Shown here piece by piece: positions 46,714 through 57,559 of a stretch of DNA of 64,000 nucleotides. This DNA is from Adiantum capillus-veneris (taxonomy: Eukaryota; Streptophyta; Polypodiopsida; Polypodiales; Pteridaceae). The stretch spans positions 110,436,469-110,500,468 of the forward strand of contig CM043951.1 of assembly GCA_014529385.2 (NCBI GenBank), written 5' to 3'. A model generated the notes under the pieces. That model ran no database searches, was not told the origin of the DNA, and worked only from the letters and a program-made list of their open reading frames with translations. A program made the translations under genes and the position numbers. Numbering within the stretch: position 1 is the first letter of the stretch; every line of letters begins with the position of its first letter.

Positions 46714-49700
46714 GGAAGTGGTCGTTTGATTCTTAAGAAGGGTCAACCGGTGGTGTATGATTGGCGAGAAGGAAAGCAACTAGATATCAACTATGAAACC
46801 ACGGCAGATGAAGAGAGCGAGGAGGAGAGTCCTTACTCAAGTGATGAGGAAGCATCAACCAGTGAAGAGGAGTCTTCTTTGGAGGTAATGGGAATTGTAT
46901 TCAACGCCAACACTCAAGATGTTCCAGTAGAAGAAAAGCCAACAGACAATCACACACGAGGGGATGAAAGATGCCACCACCTTGAAGAAGGATTTGAGAA
47001 GATGCTTGCAAAAGATCTTACTTGTGAGGAGAAGAGGTCCTACATCAATATGTTAAGGAGGTATCCCAATTTGTTTATCACTGACTACTCACAAATAAGA
47101 GGTGTAGATGTAATAGAGCATCGAATTGAATTGAAACCAGGGACCAAACCCGTGGCTCAAAAGTTAAGGCGACTAGGATCTGTGCAACAAAAGGCTCTCC
47201 TACAAGAAGTGAATCGACTCTTGAAGGCTGGCTTCATCTATCCAGTATCCAACTCTGAATGGGTATCACCTATTGTAGTCACTCCCAAGAAGAATGGTAA
47301 GTGGAGGGTCTGCGTGGATTACAAATCCCTCAACGCTGCGACAAAGAGGGACCACTTCCCTCTCCCTTTCCAAGATGAAATTTTGAATGAAGTAGCAGGT
47401 CACGAATGCTACACTGTGTGTGATGGGTATTCAGGATATTTTCAAATTAGAATAGCAGAAGAGGACCAACCAAAAACCACCTTCATCACACCTTGGGGAT
47501 GTTTTGCATTCAGAGTAATGCCTTTTGGGCTCACCAATGCTCCTAGCACCCTTATGAGATTCACAATATTTGTATTTCAGCCATTTTTTGGAAAATCTAT
47601 AAGAGTCTTTATGGATGATTTCTGTATTTATAGTTGTAGATCACTTCACTGCCAAAAGGTTGAAGAGGGGCTTAAGAGGCTCCATCAATTTGGGGGACAA
47701 CTCAACCCAGAGAAGTGTCATATCGGTGAATCTCAGGTGGTTTTTCTAGGCCATGTGGTTTCTTCACAGGGAATTCAAGTGGATCCCTCTAAAGTAGAGG
47801 CCCTTTTGTCATTATCTCCACCAACAACAACAAAGGAGCTAATGACCTTCAACCACAAAGTGAGGTACATGTCTCGCTTCATCCATCTCCTAGCAGAATC
47901 CATCGCCCCTTTGCATAGGTTGGCAAGCCAATCTACATTTGAATGGGGGAGGGAACATGCAAAATGTTTTGAGGAAGTGAAGGGCATTCTTAGCTCTCTC
48001 CCAATCCTAATGCCACCAGATCCAAAGGAGACTTACTATGTCACTCCAAGTGTAGGTTTCGAAGCAATTGGTGTTGTTTTGATGCAAAAAGATCCTATAA
48101 CATCATACATGAGGCCGATCTATTTTGCAAGCAAGGTGATGACTCCAGCCGAGAAGGGATACACTGAAATGGAGAAAGTGGTCTTTGCAATCTTGTTTGC
48201 AGTAAGGAAGTTTCGATCGTATCTTCTCCCTGTGCCATTTGTTTTTCTCACCTTAGAGCACAATCTACCATATGTAGTACAACACATGAGCCTCTCATCT
48301 AGAATAGCAAAGTGGGTGCTTGAACTCCAAGAATTTGAATACACTTTCCTTGTAGAAGATAGCACAAGAACAGGACTTGCAGACATTCTCACCTACAAAG
48401 TGAGAGAAAGGGAAGGATCGCGACTACAAAGAGAGGAAGGCTCAAAACAGTTCAAAGTGAAGGAGATTGATAATGCCCATACTTTATGCTTTGACGGAGC
48501 CTATCAACGCCAACAAGACAAAGTAGCAGGGGGGATCCTCATTTTAAACCCACAAAAGGAGGTAATGGTTAGAAAAGGTATCACTCTACCCAATGTTCAC
48601 TCTAACAATGAGGCTGAGTATGCTGCTCTAACCCTTGGGTTAGAAGAATGCAAAGAATTAGGCATACAAAGACTTATTATAAAAGGTGATTCTTTGCTAG
48701 TGGTCAGGCAAATCCAAGGGACTTGGAGGTGCAAGAATCGTACATTGTTTGAGTGTCTTAGTAGTGTAAGAGCTTTGATGAAGGGTTTTAAAGCAACACA
48801 GGTACAACACATTGTGAGAACTCATAACAAGGAAGCAGACTTACTCGCAAATGAAAAGCTTCAAATGGCGGTAGGAGGTGTGAAACTATATGAACCCAAA
48901 TATCAAGGTCAAGAGGAGCTAAAAGACATTATCTTCTTTCTACAAGCAGGTGAGTGTCCCAAACACTTAGACAAGGTGCAAAGACATAGACTAGTTAAGA
49001 AGGCCACACCTTACCAGTTGATCGGGGATGATTTATATCACAAAGGGAAAGATTTGGTCTTGAGGAGAGTACCAGGTGTGCAAGAGATAGAGAAAATTCT
49101 TCTTTCATGTCATGATGATGTCTGTGGTGGTCACTTTTCTCAAGATATTACAAGTAGGAAGATTTTACAAGCAGGGTTTATTTGGCCGAGCTTACATCGT
49201 GATGTCCAATATTGGTGTAAAGCATGTAAGCCATGCCAAATTGCTGGGGATAGACGACTAACATATGAGCCTCGAGTCCCAATAATATCTTATGGCCCTT
49301 TTGAAAAGTGGGGTGTGGATGCAATAGGTCCCCTACCTCGTACTTCTACAGGGAAGGTTTTCATCATCATGGGTGTTGACTACATGACACGATGGGCGGA
49401 AGCAACAAGCACAACCCGAATCACAGCTGAAGAGGTATCAAAGTTTATTTTTGATCATATTTGTAGTAGGTTTGGAACACCCCTAGAAATCTTATCAGAT
49501 CGAGGCCCGGGTTTTAGGGCTGACCTTCTGAATGATCTCTTGAGGAGGTTAAAAGTGAAACACCTGCATTTCACACCCTACTATCCTCAATGCAATGGAT
49601 TGGTGGAAAAAGTGAATGGAATGATATGTAAGATCATTTCTAAACAGGTTGTGGACCGGCCTAATGATTGGGATCGCCATTTGACGGCTGCTCTTTGGGC

Positions 49701-50337
49701 GTATAGGACATCTTTCAAGGTATCTACCCAATTCACCCCTTTTCATCTAGTTTATGGACAGGAAGCACTTCTCCCCATTGAGGTAGAGCTCTCAAGCTTG
49801 CGCGTTCTTGCAAGAGTGGCAAAAAAACCAAAGGAGGTCCTACATGAAAGGATCTTAGATCTCCAACGACTTGAGCTAGATAGAGAAGAGTCCATTGATC
49901 ACTACATCACCAAAGCGACAAGCCAAAGGGATAAAATCAACAAGAAGCTCAAGGGGAAAGGATTGAAGGAAGGTATGTTGTTTCTTCGCTATGATAACCG
50001 ACTTGATACTCGACTTGACAAAAAGTTTTTGCAAAGATGGGAGGGACCTTTCATGATAAAAACAAAGTTTGAGAATGGTAGTTACAGATTAGTAGATTTA
50101 TCAGGAAAACTCCACAAGACCACAGTCAATGGATGGAGATTAAAGCCCTACTTTCAACGTATCAATCCGTTGATAGGCAGTCATCTGCCTACATCGTCTA
50201 AGCTCCAAATTGGCATGGCTCCCTTCGGCTTGGCAAATGCTCCCCCTATTTTTAAAGCTTTGATGTGCAAAGAAGAACCAGACTTGGAATCTGAACATAC
50301 CCAAGGCAACCCTCCCATCTCCGATTTATGGGATTGA
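46714..50337 (+). CDS. pol: RT, two RNase H domains and integrase
   Basis: Coordinates start after the TGA; there is no need for a new start codon. Order: acidic linker (about 1-70); RT (about 130-360) with EWVSPIVVTPKKNGKWRVC, CDGYSGYFQI, PFGLTNAP and the catalytic box FMDDF; gypsy RNase H (about 420-570: PIYFASKVMTPAEKGYTE, RTGLADILTY); archaeal-type RNase H (about 595-715: LCFDGAY, NNEAEYAAL, IKGDSLLVV, THNKEADLLA); integrase (about 780-1130) with the HHCC zinc region (CGGHFS ... WCKACKPC), WGVDAIGPLP, LSDRGPGF, NGLVEKVNG, then the GPF module (RWEGPFMIK). All catalytic Asp/Glu positions appear intact. The domain set identifies the Tat lineage. The last ~25 residues include an extra RT-like motif (PFGLANAP). 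Confidence 0.93.
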   Translation, partial: GSGRLILKKGQPVVYDWREGKQLDINYETTADEESEEESPYSSDEEASTSEEESSLEVMGIVFNANTQDVPVEEKPTDNHTRGDERCHHLEEGFEKMLAKDLTCEEKRSYINMLRRYPNLFITDYSQIRGVDVIEHRIELKPGTKPVAQKLRRLGSVQQKALLQEVNRLLKAGFIYPVSNSEWVSPIVVTPKKNGKWRVCVDYKSLNAATKRDHFPLPFQDEILNEVAGHECYTVCDGYSGYFQIRIAEEDQPKTTFITPWGCFAFRVMPFGLTNAPSTLMRFTIFVFQPFFGKSIRVFMDDFCIYSCRSLHCQKVEEGLKRLHQFGGQLNPEKCHIGESQVVFLGHVVSSQGIQVDPSKVEALLSLSPPTTTKELMTFNHKVRYMSRFIHLLAESIAPLHRLASQSTFEWGREHAKCFEEVKGILSSLPILMPPDPKETYYVTPSVGFEAIGVVLMQKDPITSYMRPIYFASKVMTPAEKGYTEMEKVVFAILFAVRKFRSYLLPVPFVFLTLEHNLPYVVQHMSLSSRIAKWVLELQEFEYTFLVEDSTRTGLADILTYKVREREGSRLQREEGSKQFKVKEIDNAHTLCFDGAYQRQQDKVAGGILILNPQKEVMVRKGITLPNVHSNNEAEYAALTLGLEECKELGIQRLIIKGDSLLVVRQIQGTWRCKNRTLFECLSSVRALMKGFKATQVQHIVRTHNKEADLLANEKLQMAVGGVKLYEPKYQGQEELKDIIFFLQAGECPKHLDKVQRHRLVKKATPYQLIGDDLYHKGKDLVLRRVPGVQEIEKILLSCHDDVCGGHFSQDITSRKILQAGFIWPSLHRDVQYWCKACKPCQIAGDRRLTYEPRVPIISYGPFEKWGVDAIGPLPRTSTGKVFIIMGVDYMTRWAEATSTTRITAEEVSKFIFDHICSRFGTPLEILSDRGPGFRADLLNDLLRRLKVKHLHFTPYYPQCNGLVEKVNGMICKIISKQVVDRPNDWDRHLTAALWAYRTSFKVSTQFTPFHLVYGQEALLPIEVELSSLRVLARVAKKPKEVLHERILDLQRLELDREESIDHYITKATSQRDKINKKLKGKGLKEGMLFLRYDNRLDTRLDKKFLQRWEGPFMIKTKFENGSYRLVDLSGKLHKTTVNGWRLKPYFQRINPLIGSHLPTSSKLQIGMAPFGLANAPPIFKALMCKEEPDLESEHTQGNPPISDLWD

Positions 50338-50392
50338 GGTAATGAAAAGCAGGTCTAATGGAGTAAAAGAGTGCATGACACTCCTCCTATTG

Positions 50393-50459
50393 AAAAAAAA
50401 AAAAAAAGGAAAAATGACAAAAAAAGAGAAAAAAAAGAAAGAAAGAAAAAAAAGAGCAA
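50393..50459 (+). repeat. A/G-rich stretch after pol
   Basis: Almost pure adenine with isolated G, between the pol stop and the 3' hairpin. It may extend the purine-rich signal region, or be an internal oligo-A expansion. Confidence 0.6.
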
Positions 50460-50468
50460 CACCGTCCT

Positions 50469-50492
50469 CCTAAAGATATGAATATCTTTAGG
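50469..50492 (+). promoter_or_regulatory. perfect 11-bp hairpin before the polypurine tract
   Basis: CCTAAAGATAT - ga - ATATCTTTAGG, 11 pairs with a two-base spacer. It stands directly before the polypurine tract, as does the hairpin at 17,471-17,492 in the old element, whose stem sequence is different. Likely an RNA or DNA structure of the 3' end of the element. Confidence 0.75.
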
Positions 50493-50510
50493 CTTGGGGG
50501 AGGGCTAATA
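50493..50510 (+). promoter_or_regulatory. polypurine tract of the young Tat element
   Basis: cttgggggagggctaata directly precedes the 3' LTR. The old element has cttggggaagggctaaa at the same place. In LTR elements an RNase H-resistant purine RNA here primes the second DNA strand; that it ends in ctaata rather than in purines is a little unusual. Confidence 0.75.
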
Positions 50511-52591
50511 TGAGTGGCATAAAATGGTAACCATCTTTTTGCAACATTTCTCAGCCTACTCAACGTCCTCTTCCTCATATGTGTATATATTTTTCTACTC
50601 TATTAAGTTATCTAGAGTAAATTCCCCCTCTTCGTTTAACCTTTGTGGCGACACATACATTATACTCTTCTCAAAAATGTCACCTTAGTCATATATTTAT
50701 ATTACCACCCTTTTCTTTTTTGCTTTGTAAATAGAATAAGCATACAATAACCAACTATATACCCCCAAACTTTCTTACCTCTTTTGAATTAGTAGTAGAA
50801 AAATAATATATCCATCTTCCACCCCATATAGATAAATTCCCATGGAAATCAACTCTCCACTTGTCTTTACCAAAGATTATGGTCCCTCTCTACAAGTCTT
50901 CTATGCCCCCTACATAGGTGGCCCAATATCTCTTAAGAATATATATATATAGTTTTTCTCCTTTCAAAAAAGACTCCAATTGTATATTCTCTTCACAAGC
51001 AAATAATATTGGGCCCTCCTCTATTTGTTTAAGCATCATAGCATTTTGAAAAAGCATGATTCCCCTTGGATGCATACAAGCAAAGGGCCCATACAAGAAG
51101 ACTTTGAAGCAAAAGGTTCCCTAGCCTAGTGTGGACCTTCCAAACCGAATTCCTTGGTGCATGGGCGTGAAGAATAGTTCAAATTCATATCAAACATGTT
51201 GAGAAGGTCAATTTTGCCTTTTGAAGCATGTCATTCCGAGCTACAGGTAAAAAGTTATGGTCAAAATAGTGTAAATCTGACAGATTCGCAGCAAAAGGGA
51301 ACTGTAAATCAAGTAAATCAAGAGGGTGAGATCTTATTTTTCCCCTACTCATCTTCTAGAAGAGCAATGAGTGTTCAAGGTCGCTTGCATGTGATGGGAC
51401 CAACCTAAAGATGCTTTCTAAATGCCAAGATAGACAAGTTGAGATACCCCGCAGGAGCCTTCCGTAGGGCCTCATGGTGGGGCCCACCTACATTATGCAC
51501 CCCTATGGAGTCTTCACGGTCTAAAATGATATTTTTGGTGAATAAATAGTCCCTTTTATGTCCAATATTCAATGAGTGGTCAAAGGACACTTAATTAGGT
51601 CTAATCACTTACTCTAATTAAGTGTAGCATAATCCCACTCCTACACAACTATAAATAGCCCCCCTTGGAGAGACTCAAGGACACACACACACCTATATTT
51701 TCAACTTCATGTTGTTTCTTGATCAATAGTAGAGAAAACCCCAACTCTCCCTCTTTCACATCCTCCCTCCTAACCTTCCTCTTTGGAGGAAGTGCAACTC
51801 TATTCTCCACTCTTTCCATTCTACAATCTCTTACTCCATCAACCCAATAAATCATTTGTAGCACCTCAATAACTTGTAAATACATCATGATCTCTCTCAT
51901 GGTTATGTTAATGATCATGAAATCATCTTCAAAACTTTCAAGTGTCGCAATTCGTGATGGTTAGCAAGCGTCGGTTCTCCCCTTAAAAGGTGTGCGAGAA
52001 ATCAAGTAAGTGTTCTATTCTCAATTTACCATTGGTTTGTTTCTCCACACTTATTCAATTGGTCTAAAGAAATTTCTCACTCCAACTCTCTTTTGCTTCA
52101 TTACATATGCATGTGGCTACCTCTCATGGTGATTTTATTTATGTCACGGCATTGCATAGATGGAGATGAGCTCTCTATGCAAAATGTGTTAGTTTGATGT
52201 AGTTGATTCTCTTGTGTGTTTGAGAGGCAAGTCTTGTGAGCATGATTTTTTGATGAGTGCTTGAGAGAGGAAGAGTTTGGATGTATTATGGGTATTCTTA
52301 TGGGGAGAAGGTGAATGCTATTCCACAAATTGCATATCTCATTTTGATGCACGGCATTGGGTTGCATAATCGTTGATGGTGTTCAAGTGTCCAAAGTGTA
52401 TATAGAGTAAGGGGGTTTTCAAAGTGTGTTGCTTGAGTGGGTGAGTGCAAGTGTCATTTTGATTGGTTTCCTTCTCCACTCCCAAAAGAAGGTGGTGCCC
52501 CAAGTAGTGTGCGTACCTCTTTACGAACATTTTGTGAGGGTAGGCCCATTGGTTTGGGTTTAGAGGCCCCATTTCAAAAAGCTCGCCCTCA
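50511..52591 (+). repeat. 3' LTR of the young Tat element
   Basis: Near-copy of 40,648-42,726. Differences seen include tctactctatt against tcttcgctatt, one extra ta in a (ta)n run near 50,941, and ggggagaagg against gaggagcagg near 52,301. TATA box at 51,650-51,658. Confidence 0.95.
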
Positions 52592-55500
52592 ATAGGACAT
52601 TCTTTCATCCTATGGACCTAGGTTCCTTATGTTCCTTTTGGAGATCCTATGGCCCTAGGGCCATAGGATCCCCATAAGGAACATAGAGGCCCTTGAGATT
52701 GTACATTCCCACCCTATGGCCCTTGGGAACCTAGGGCCATTGGGTCGCCAAGAGGAACATAGGGAACCATATGGCCCTTGAGATTGTACATTCCCACCCT
52801 ATGGTCCTTGGGACACAAGGTCTGTAGGTGGGACATAGGGCATTCTTTGATCCTATGGACCTAGGCTCTTTTGGAGATCCTATGGCCCTAGGGCCATAGG
52901 ATCCCCATAAGGAACATAGAGATCCATATGGCCCTTGAGATTGTACAGTGTCACCCTATGGCCCTTGGGCCATAAACTCTTTAGATGGGACACAAGCGAC
53001 CCTGTGATCCTATGGCCCTAGGTCCATAAGATCTCCAAAAGGAACATAGAGAAAAATATCGCCCTTGAGATTGTACCTTTCCCCCCTATGGCCCTTGGGC
53101 CACAAGGTCTCTAGATGGGACGTAAGGCACCCTTTGATCCTCTGGCCATAGGTTCCTTATGTTTGTTTTGCAGATCCTATGGGCCTAGGGCTATTGGATC
53201 TCCAAAAGGAACATAGGGAACCATATGTCCCTTGAGATTGTACATTCCCATCCTATGGCCCTTGGGCCACAAGGTCTATAGATGGGACATAGGGCATTCT
53301 TTGATCCTATGGACCTAGGTTCCTTATGTTCCTTTTGGAGATCCTATCGTCCTAGGGCTATAGGATCCCCATAAAAAACATAGAGAACCATATGGCGGTT
53401 GAGATTGTACAGTGTCACCCTATGGCACTTGGGCCATAAGCTCTCTAGATGGGACACAAGGCACCCTGTGATCCTATGGCCCTAGGGCCATAAGATCTTG
53501 AAAAGGAACATAGGGAACAATATGGCCCTTGAGATTTTACCTTACCTCCCTATGGCCCTTGGGCCACAAGGTCTCTAGATGGGACATAAGGCACCCTTTG
53601 ATCCTATGGCCATAGATTTCTTATGTTTGTTTTGGAGATCCTATGGCCCTAGGTCCATTGGATCTCCAAAAGGAACATAGGGAACCATATGGACCTTGAG
53701 ATTGTACATTCCCACCCTATGGCCCTTGGGCCACAAGGTCTCTAGATGGGACATAGGGCATTCTTTGATCCTAGAGCCCTAGGTTCCTTATGTTCGTTTT
53801 GGTGATCCTATGGCCCTAGGGCCATTGGATATCCAAAAGGAACATAGGGAACCGTATGGCCCTTGAGATTGTACATTCCCACCCTATGGCCCTTGGGCCA
53901 CAAGGTCTGTAGATGGGACATAGGGCATTCTTTGATCCTATGGCCCTAGGTTCCTTATGTTCCTTTTGGAGATCCTATGGCCTTAGTACCATACGATCCC
54001 CATAAGGAACATAGAGAATCCTATGGCCTTTGAGATTGTACAGTGCCACGCTATGGCCCTTGGGCCATAAGATCTCTAGATGGGACACAAGGCACCCTGT
54101 GATCCTATGGCCTAGGGCCATATGTTCCTTTTGGAGATCCTATGATCATAGGGCCATAGGATCTTCAAAAGAAACATATGGAACCCTATGGGCCTTAAGA
54201 TTGTACATTCCTACCCTATGGCCCTTGGGCCACAAGGTTTGTAGATGGGACATATGGCACCCTTTGATCCTATGGACCTAGGTTCCTTATGTTTCTTTTG
54301 GAGATCCTATGGCAAAAGGAACAGAGGGAATCCTATGGCGCTTGAGATTGTACATTCCCACCCTATGGCCCTTAGGCCACAAGGTCTCCATATGGGACAT
54401 GGAGCACCCTTTGATCCTATGGCTCTAGGTTCCTTATGTTCCTTTTGGAGATTTTATGGTCCTAGGGCCATAGGATCTCTAAAAGGAACATACAAAACCC
54501 TATGGACCTTGGAATTGTACACTCCTATCCTATGGCCCTTGGGCCACAAGATCTGTAGATGAGACACCCTAAACCCTATGATCCTATGGCAGTAGGGCCA
54601 TATGTTCCTTTTGGAGATCTTATGGCCCGAGGGCCATAGGATCTTCAGAAGGAACATAGAGAACCCTATGGCCCTTGAGATTGTACAATCCTACCCTATG
54701 GCCCTTGGGGCACAAGTTCTAAAGATGGGACATATAGCACCCTTTGATCCTATGGCCCTAGGTTCCTTATGTTTCTTTTGGAGCTCCCATGGATCTAATG
54801 CCATAGGATCTCCAAAAGGAACATAGGGAACCCTATGGCCCTTGAGATTGTACATTCCTACCCTATCACCTTTGGGCCACAAGGTCTCTAGATGGAACAT
54901 AGGGCACCCTTTGACCCTATGGCACTTAGGCCACAAAGGTCTCCAGATGGGAGATAGGACACCTTGTGATCCTATGGCCCTAGGGTCATAGGATCTCCAA
55001 ATGGAACTTATGGAATCCTATGGCCCTTGAGATTGTACATTGGCACCCTATGGACACAAGGAATTAAGATGAGATATAGGGCATCCTTTGATCATATGGC
55101 CCTAGGGCCATATGTTCCTTTTGGGGATCATATGGCCCTAGTGCCATAGAATCTCTAAATGGACCCTAGGGAAGCCTATGCATCTTGAGATTGTACATCG
55201 CCACCCTATTGACCTTGGGCCACAGGGTTTTCAAAAGGAACATAGGGCACCCTGTGACCCTAAGTCCATAGGGTCTCACATCATACTGGAGGGCATCCTA
55301 GGGCCCAAGGGTGGCCATAACGAGCATAGGGAACCCCATGGTGCACATTAACGGGCAACATGGCAGCCCCATGCCCCTAGGGCCCTAGGGCCATAAGATC
55401 TCCAAAAGGAAAATAGGGAACACTATGGCCCTTGAGATTGCACATTGCCACCCTATGACCCTCGGGCCACAAGATCTCCAGATGGGACATAGGGCAACTT

Positions 55501-55690
55501 GTGGTCCTATGGCCCTAGGAAACCATATTGTTCCTTTTAGAGATCTTGTGGCCCTATTGTTCCTTTTGACATAGAGCACCATGTGATCCTATGGCCCTAG
55601 GGCCATAGGATCTTCAATAGGAACATAGGGAACCCTATGACCCTTGAGATTGTACATTGACACCCTATGGCCAGATGGGACATTGGTCAC
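52592..55690. repeat. satellite B, right arm
   Basis: Continues the array interrupted by the retrotransposon, first with the regular 130/167-bp units (to about 54,100), then with more diverged monomers (54,100-55,690). At 55,217-55,400 a ~180-bp stretch (ccctgtgaccctaagt, agggcccaagggtggcc, acgggcaacatggcagcc) is nearly the same as 34,095-34,270 at the left end. Open frames of 60-105 codons here follow the repeats and are not genes. Confidence 0.9.
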
Positions 55691-56740
55691 CCTATAGTAC
55701 GATGTGAGACCACCCTATGGCCTTATGGTCATAGGGTGACTTAGTGCCATATGTTAATCTTTAGTATGAGGTGAAACCCTATGGACTTATGTCCATAGGG
55801 TGCCCTAGGGCCATAGGTTACCCTCTAGTATGAGATGAGATCATATGGCCTCTAGTATGAAGTGACACCCTATGGCCTTATGGCCATATTGTGCCCTGGG
55901 GCCATATGATTCCCTCTATTTTGATGTGAGACCCTATGGCCATAAGGCCATAGGGTGTCCTTTGTAGCCACACCCTGTCTGCCCTTCTAAAGATTCTATG
56001 TGTAGTTTTATTTTAGTGACCCAGGGCCATAGGATTCTCTCTATGCCATCGAGGGCTGAAGGCCGTAGGGTCCCCTCTATACTAGTAAGATCCTATGGCC
56101 CCAAGGCCACAAGGTGCCCTCATTCTTTCAAAAAAACCCTCTATGCTCTATGCTCTATGCTCTATGCTCTATATTAGGAACCTATGGCCTTCAGGCCATA
56201 GGGTCCCATGTATGCCATAGGGAGCTATATTTGTCAATAAAAAACATTATTTTCTCTATATTGGCACCATGTGGCTTGAAGGCCATAGGGTCCCCTCTAT
56301 TCTAGTAAGAGTCTCTCCATGCTCTATATTGGCACCCTTTTGCCTAAAGTCCATAGGGTCCACTCTATGCTAGTAAGAACGGATCTATGCTCTATATGGA
56401 ACCCTGTATGCTAGAAACCACTATGAGGGTTTTTTGGCAACCTATGGCCATACGATACTCTCTTTATGGCCATAGGGTTTGTTGAATACTAAGGAAAACT
56501 CTCCATGGTCTATATCTGGGCATCTAATGGCGGTTGTGCCATTTGCTAATAAGAAACCACCGTTTCTCTAGGTTTTTCTTCTATTGTTTTACGACAACAA
56601 GGTGCCATGCTCCATGGAAATAATTTAAAAAAACCTAAATGCTCTACATTAACACCCTATGGCGCAGGGCCCAGGTGTGATCTATGCTACCCTAAACCCC
56701 TCTATGCTCTACGTTGACACCCTACGGCCCCAGGGCCACA
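55691..56740. repeat. palindrome-rich transition region (family D)
   Basis: Palindromes continue but between other sentences: accctatggccttatgg(t/c)cataggg with ctagtatgag(a/g)tgaga, then from about 56,040 tagggtcccctctat(a/t)ctagtaag and gctctatattgg(c/a)accc. A 7-bp run (ctctatg) of four units lies at about 56,139-56,170. The array ends at the (CT)n tract. Confidence 0.75.
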
Positions 56741-56744
56741 AGGT

Positions 56745-56859
<115 letters not shown>

Positions 56860-57077
56860 TTTAAATTGTTAATTTGGCCTTAATATCAGTCCTCCCTCTC
56901 TCTCAGCTTCCTCTCCTTTGTTTGTCTCTCTTACTCTCCTTTCTCTCTCACTCCAAACAACTATTTATCTCCCCATTCATAAAGGGCTTCAATATCTACC
57001 AGTGGCATCGTCATTCACCACATCTCCTCTTTCTAGGACCTATCTCACACCAACAGAAAGGTTAGTTCTTTTCTGTT

Positions 57078-57205
57078 TTTCTGTTTTACTGTTTTAATGT
57101 TTTACAGTTTTACTATTTTACAATTTTATTGTTTTACAGTTTTAATGTTTTACAGTTTTACTATTTTATAGTTTTACTGTTTTACAGTTTTACTATTTTT
57201 TTATA
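57078..57205. repeat. short tandem repeat of gttttac(a/t)
   Basis: About a dozen imperfect copies of a 9-12-bp unit (ctgttttac, agttttactatttta) in direct order. It lies between a pyrimidine-rich leader-like stretch (56,880-57,060) and the GC-rich block at 57,246, possibly as intron sequence. Confidence 0.7.
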
Positions 57206-57245
57206 GAGAGCGGTAATAAAAAATTTTTTTAAAGATTGAGCTTAC

Positions 57246-57499
57246 CTGTAAGGCACTGCGTAGAGAGGGAGAGAGAACGCGAAAGAGGTGGCACCATAGG
57301 GCGGAAATGGGCGGCTATTCGATGTCATGAGAGGGCGGCACCACAGGCACAGCAAGGGCGACAGAGGGGCGCAAAAGAGGCATTTGGGAGAGGCGTAGGG
57401 AGGGCGCACGGAGGGCGTTTAGGAGAGGAGCAAGGAGGGCGTTTAGGAGAGAAGCAAGGAGCACGCAGAGCTGTGCTCGAGAGAGAAGACTAGGGTTTT
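57246..57499 (-). other. candidate first exon and 5' leader of a plant gene
   Basis: On the minus strand this GC-rich block begins with AAAACCCTAG (57,490-57,499), a telo-box as found near starts of plant translation-related genes. It is preceded by a CT-rich pyrimidine patch (the purine run at 57,505-57,555 read in reverse). A pyrimidine-rich leader follows, then an ATG at 57,328 and 27 open codons (MTSNSRPFPPYGATSF ...), and then a consensus splice donor ACAG|GTAAGC at 57,246/57,245. No second exon was recognised to the left, where palindromes and (CT)n begin. It holds two ~25-bp tandem units (gagggcgtttaggagag on the plus strand). The 85-codon plus-strand frame over it is Arg/Gly-rich by composition and is not called. 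Confidence 0.35.
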
Positions 57500-57559
57500 G
57501 AAATTTTTGAAAAGAAAGAGAGAGAGAGAGAAAGAAAGAGAGAGATAGAGATTAGGTTA

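Larger units (their letters stand above)
40648..52591 (+). mobile_element. nearly intact Tat-lineage Ty3/gypsy retrotransposon, 11,944 bp
   Basis: Two LTRs of 2,079 and 2,081 bp flank PBS, two leader ORFs, gag, protease, RT, two RNase H domains and integrase. The LTRs start TGAGTGGC and end CCCTCA. A 4-bp direct repeat ATAG flanks the element (40,644-40,647 and 52,592-52,595), and the satellite text resumes across it (gggacatag / ataggacattc). About 18 substitutions and one 2-bp gap separate the LTRs by eye (about 0.9%), so insertion is recent compared with the array. The reading frame is spoiled by one TGA and by a nested solo LTR, so this copy cannot make its own full polyprotein. Confidence 0.93.

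Noticed and set aside
57236-57493. 85-codon Arg/Gly-rich plus-strand ORF
   Set aside because: Composition follows the GC-rich block; the minus strand shows a better gene-start layout.
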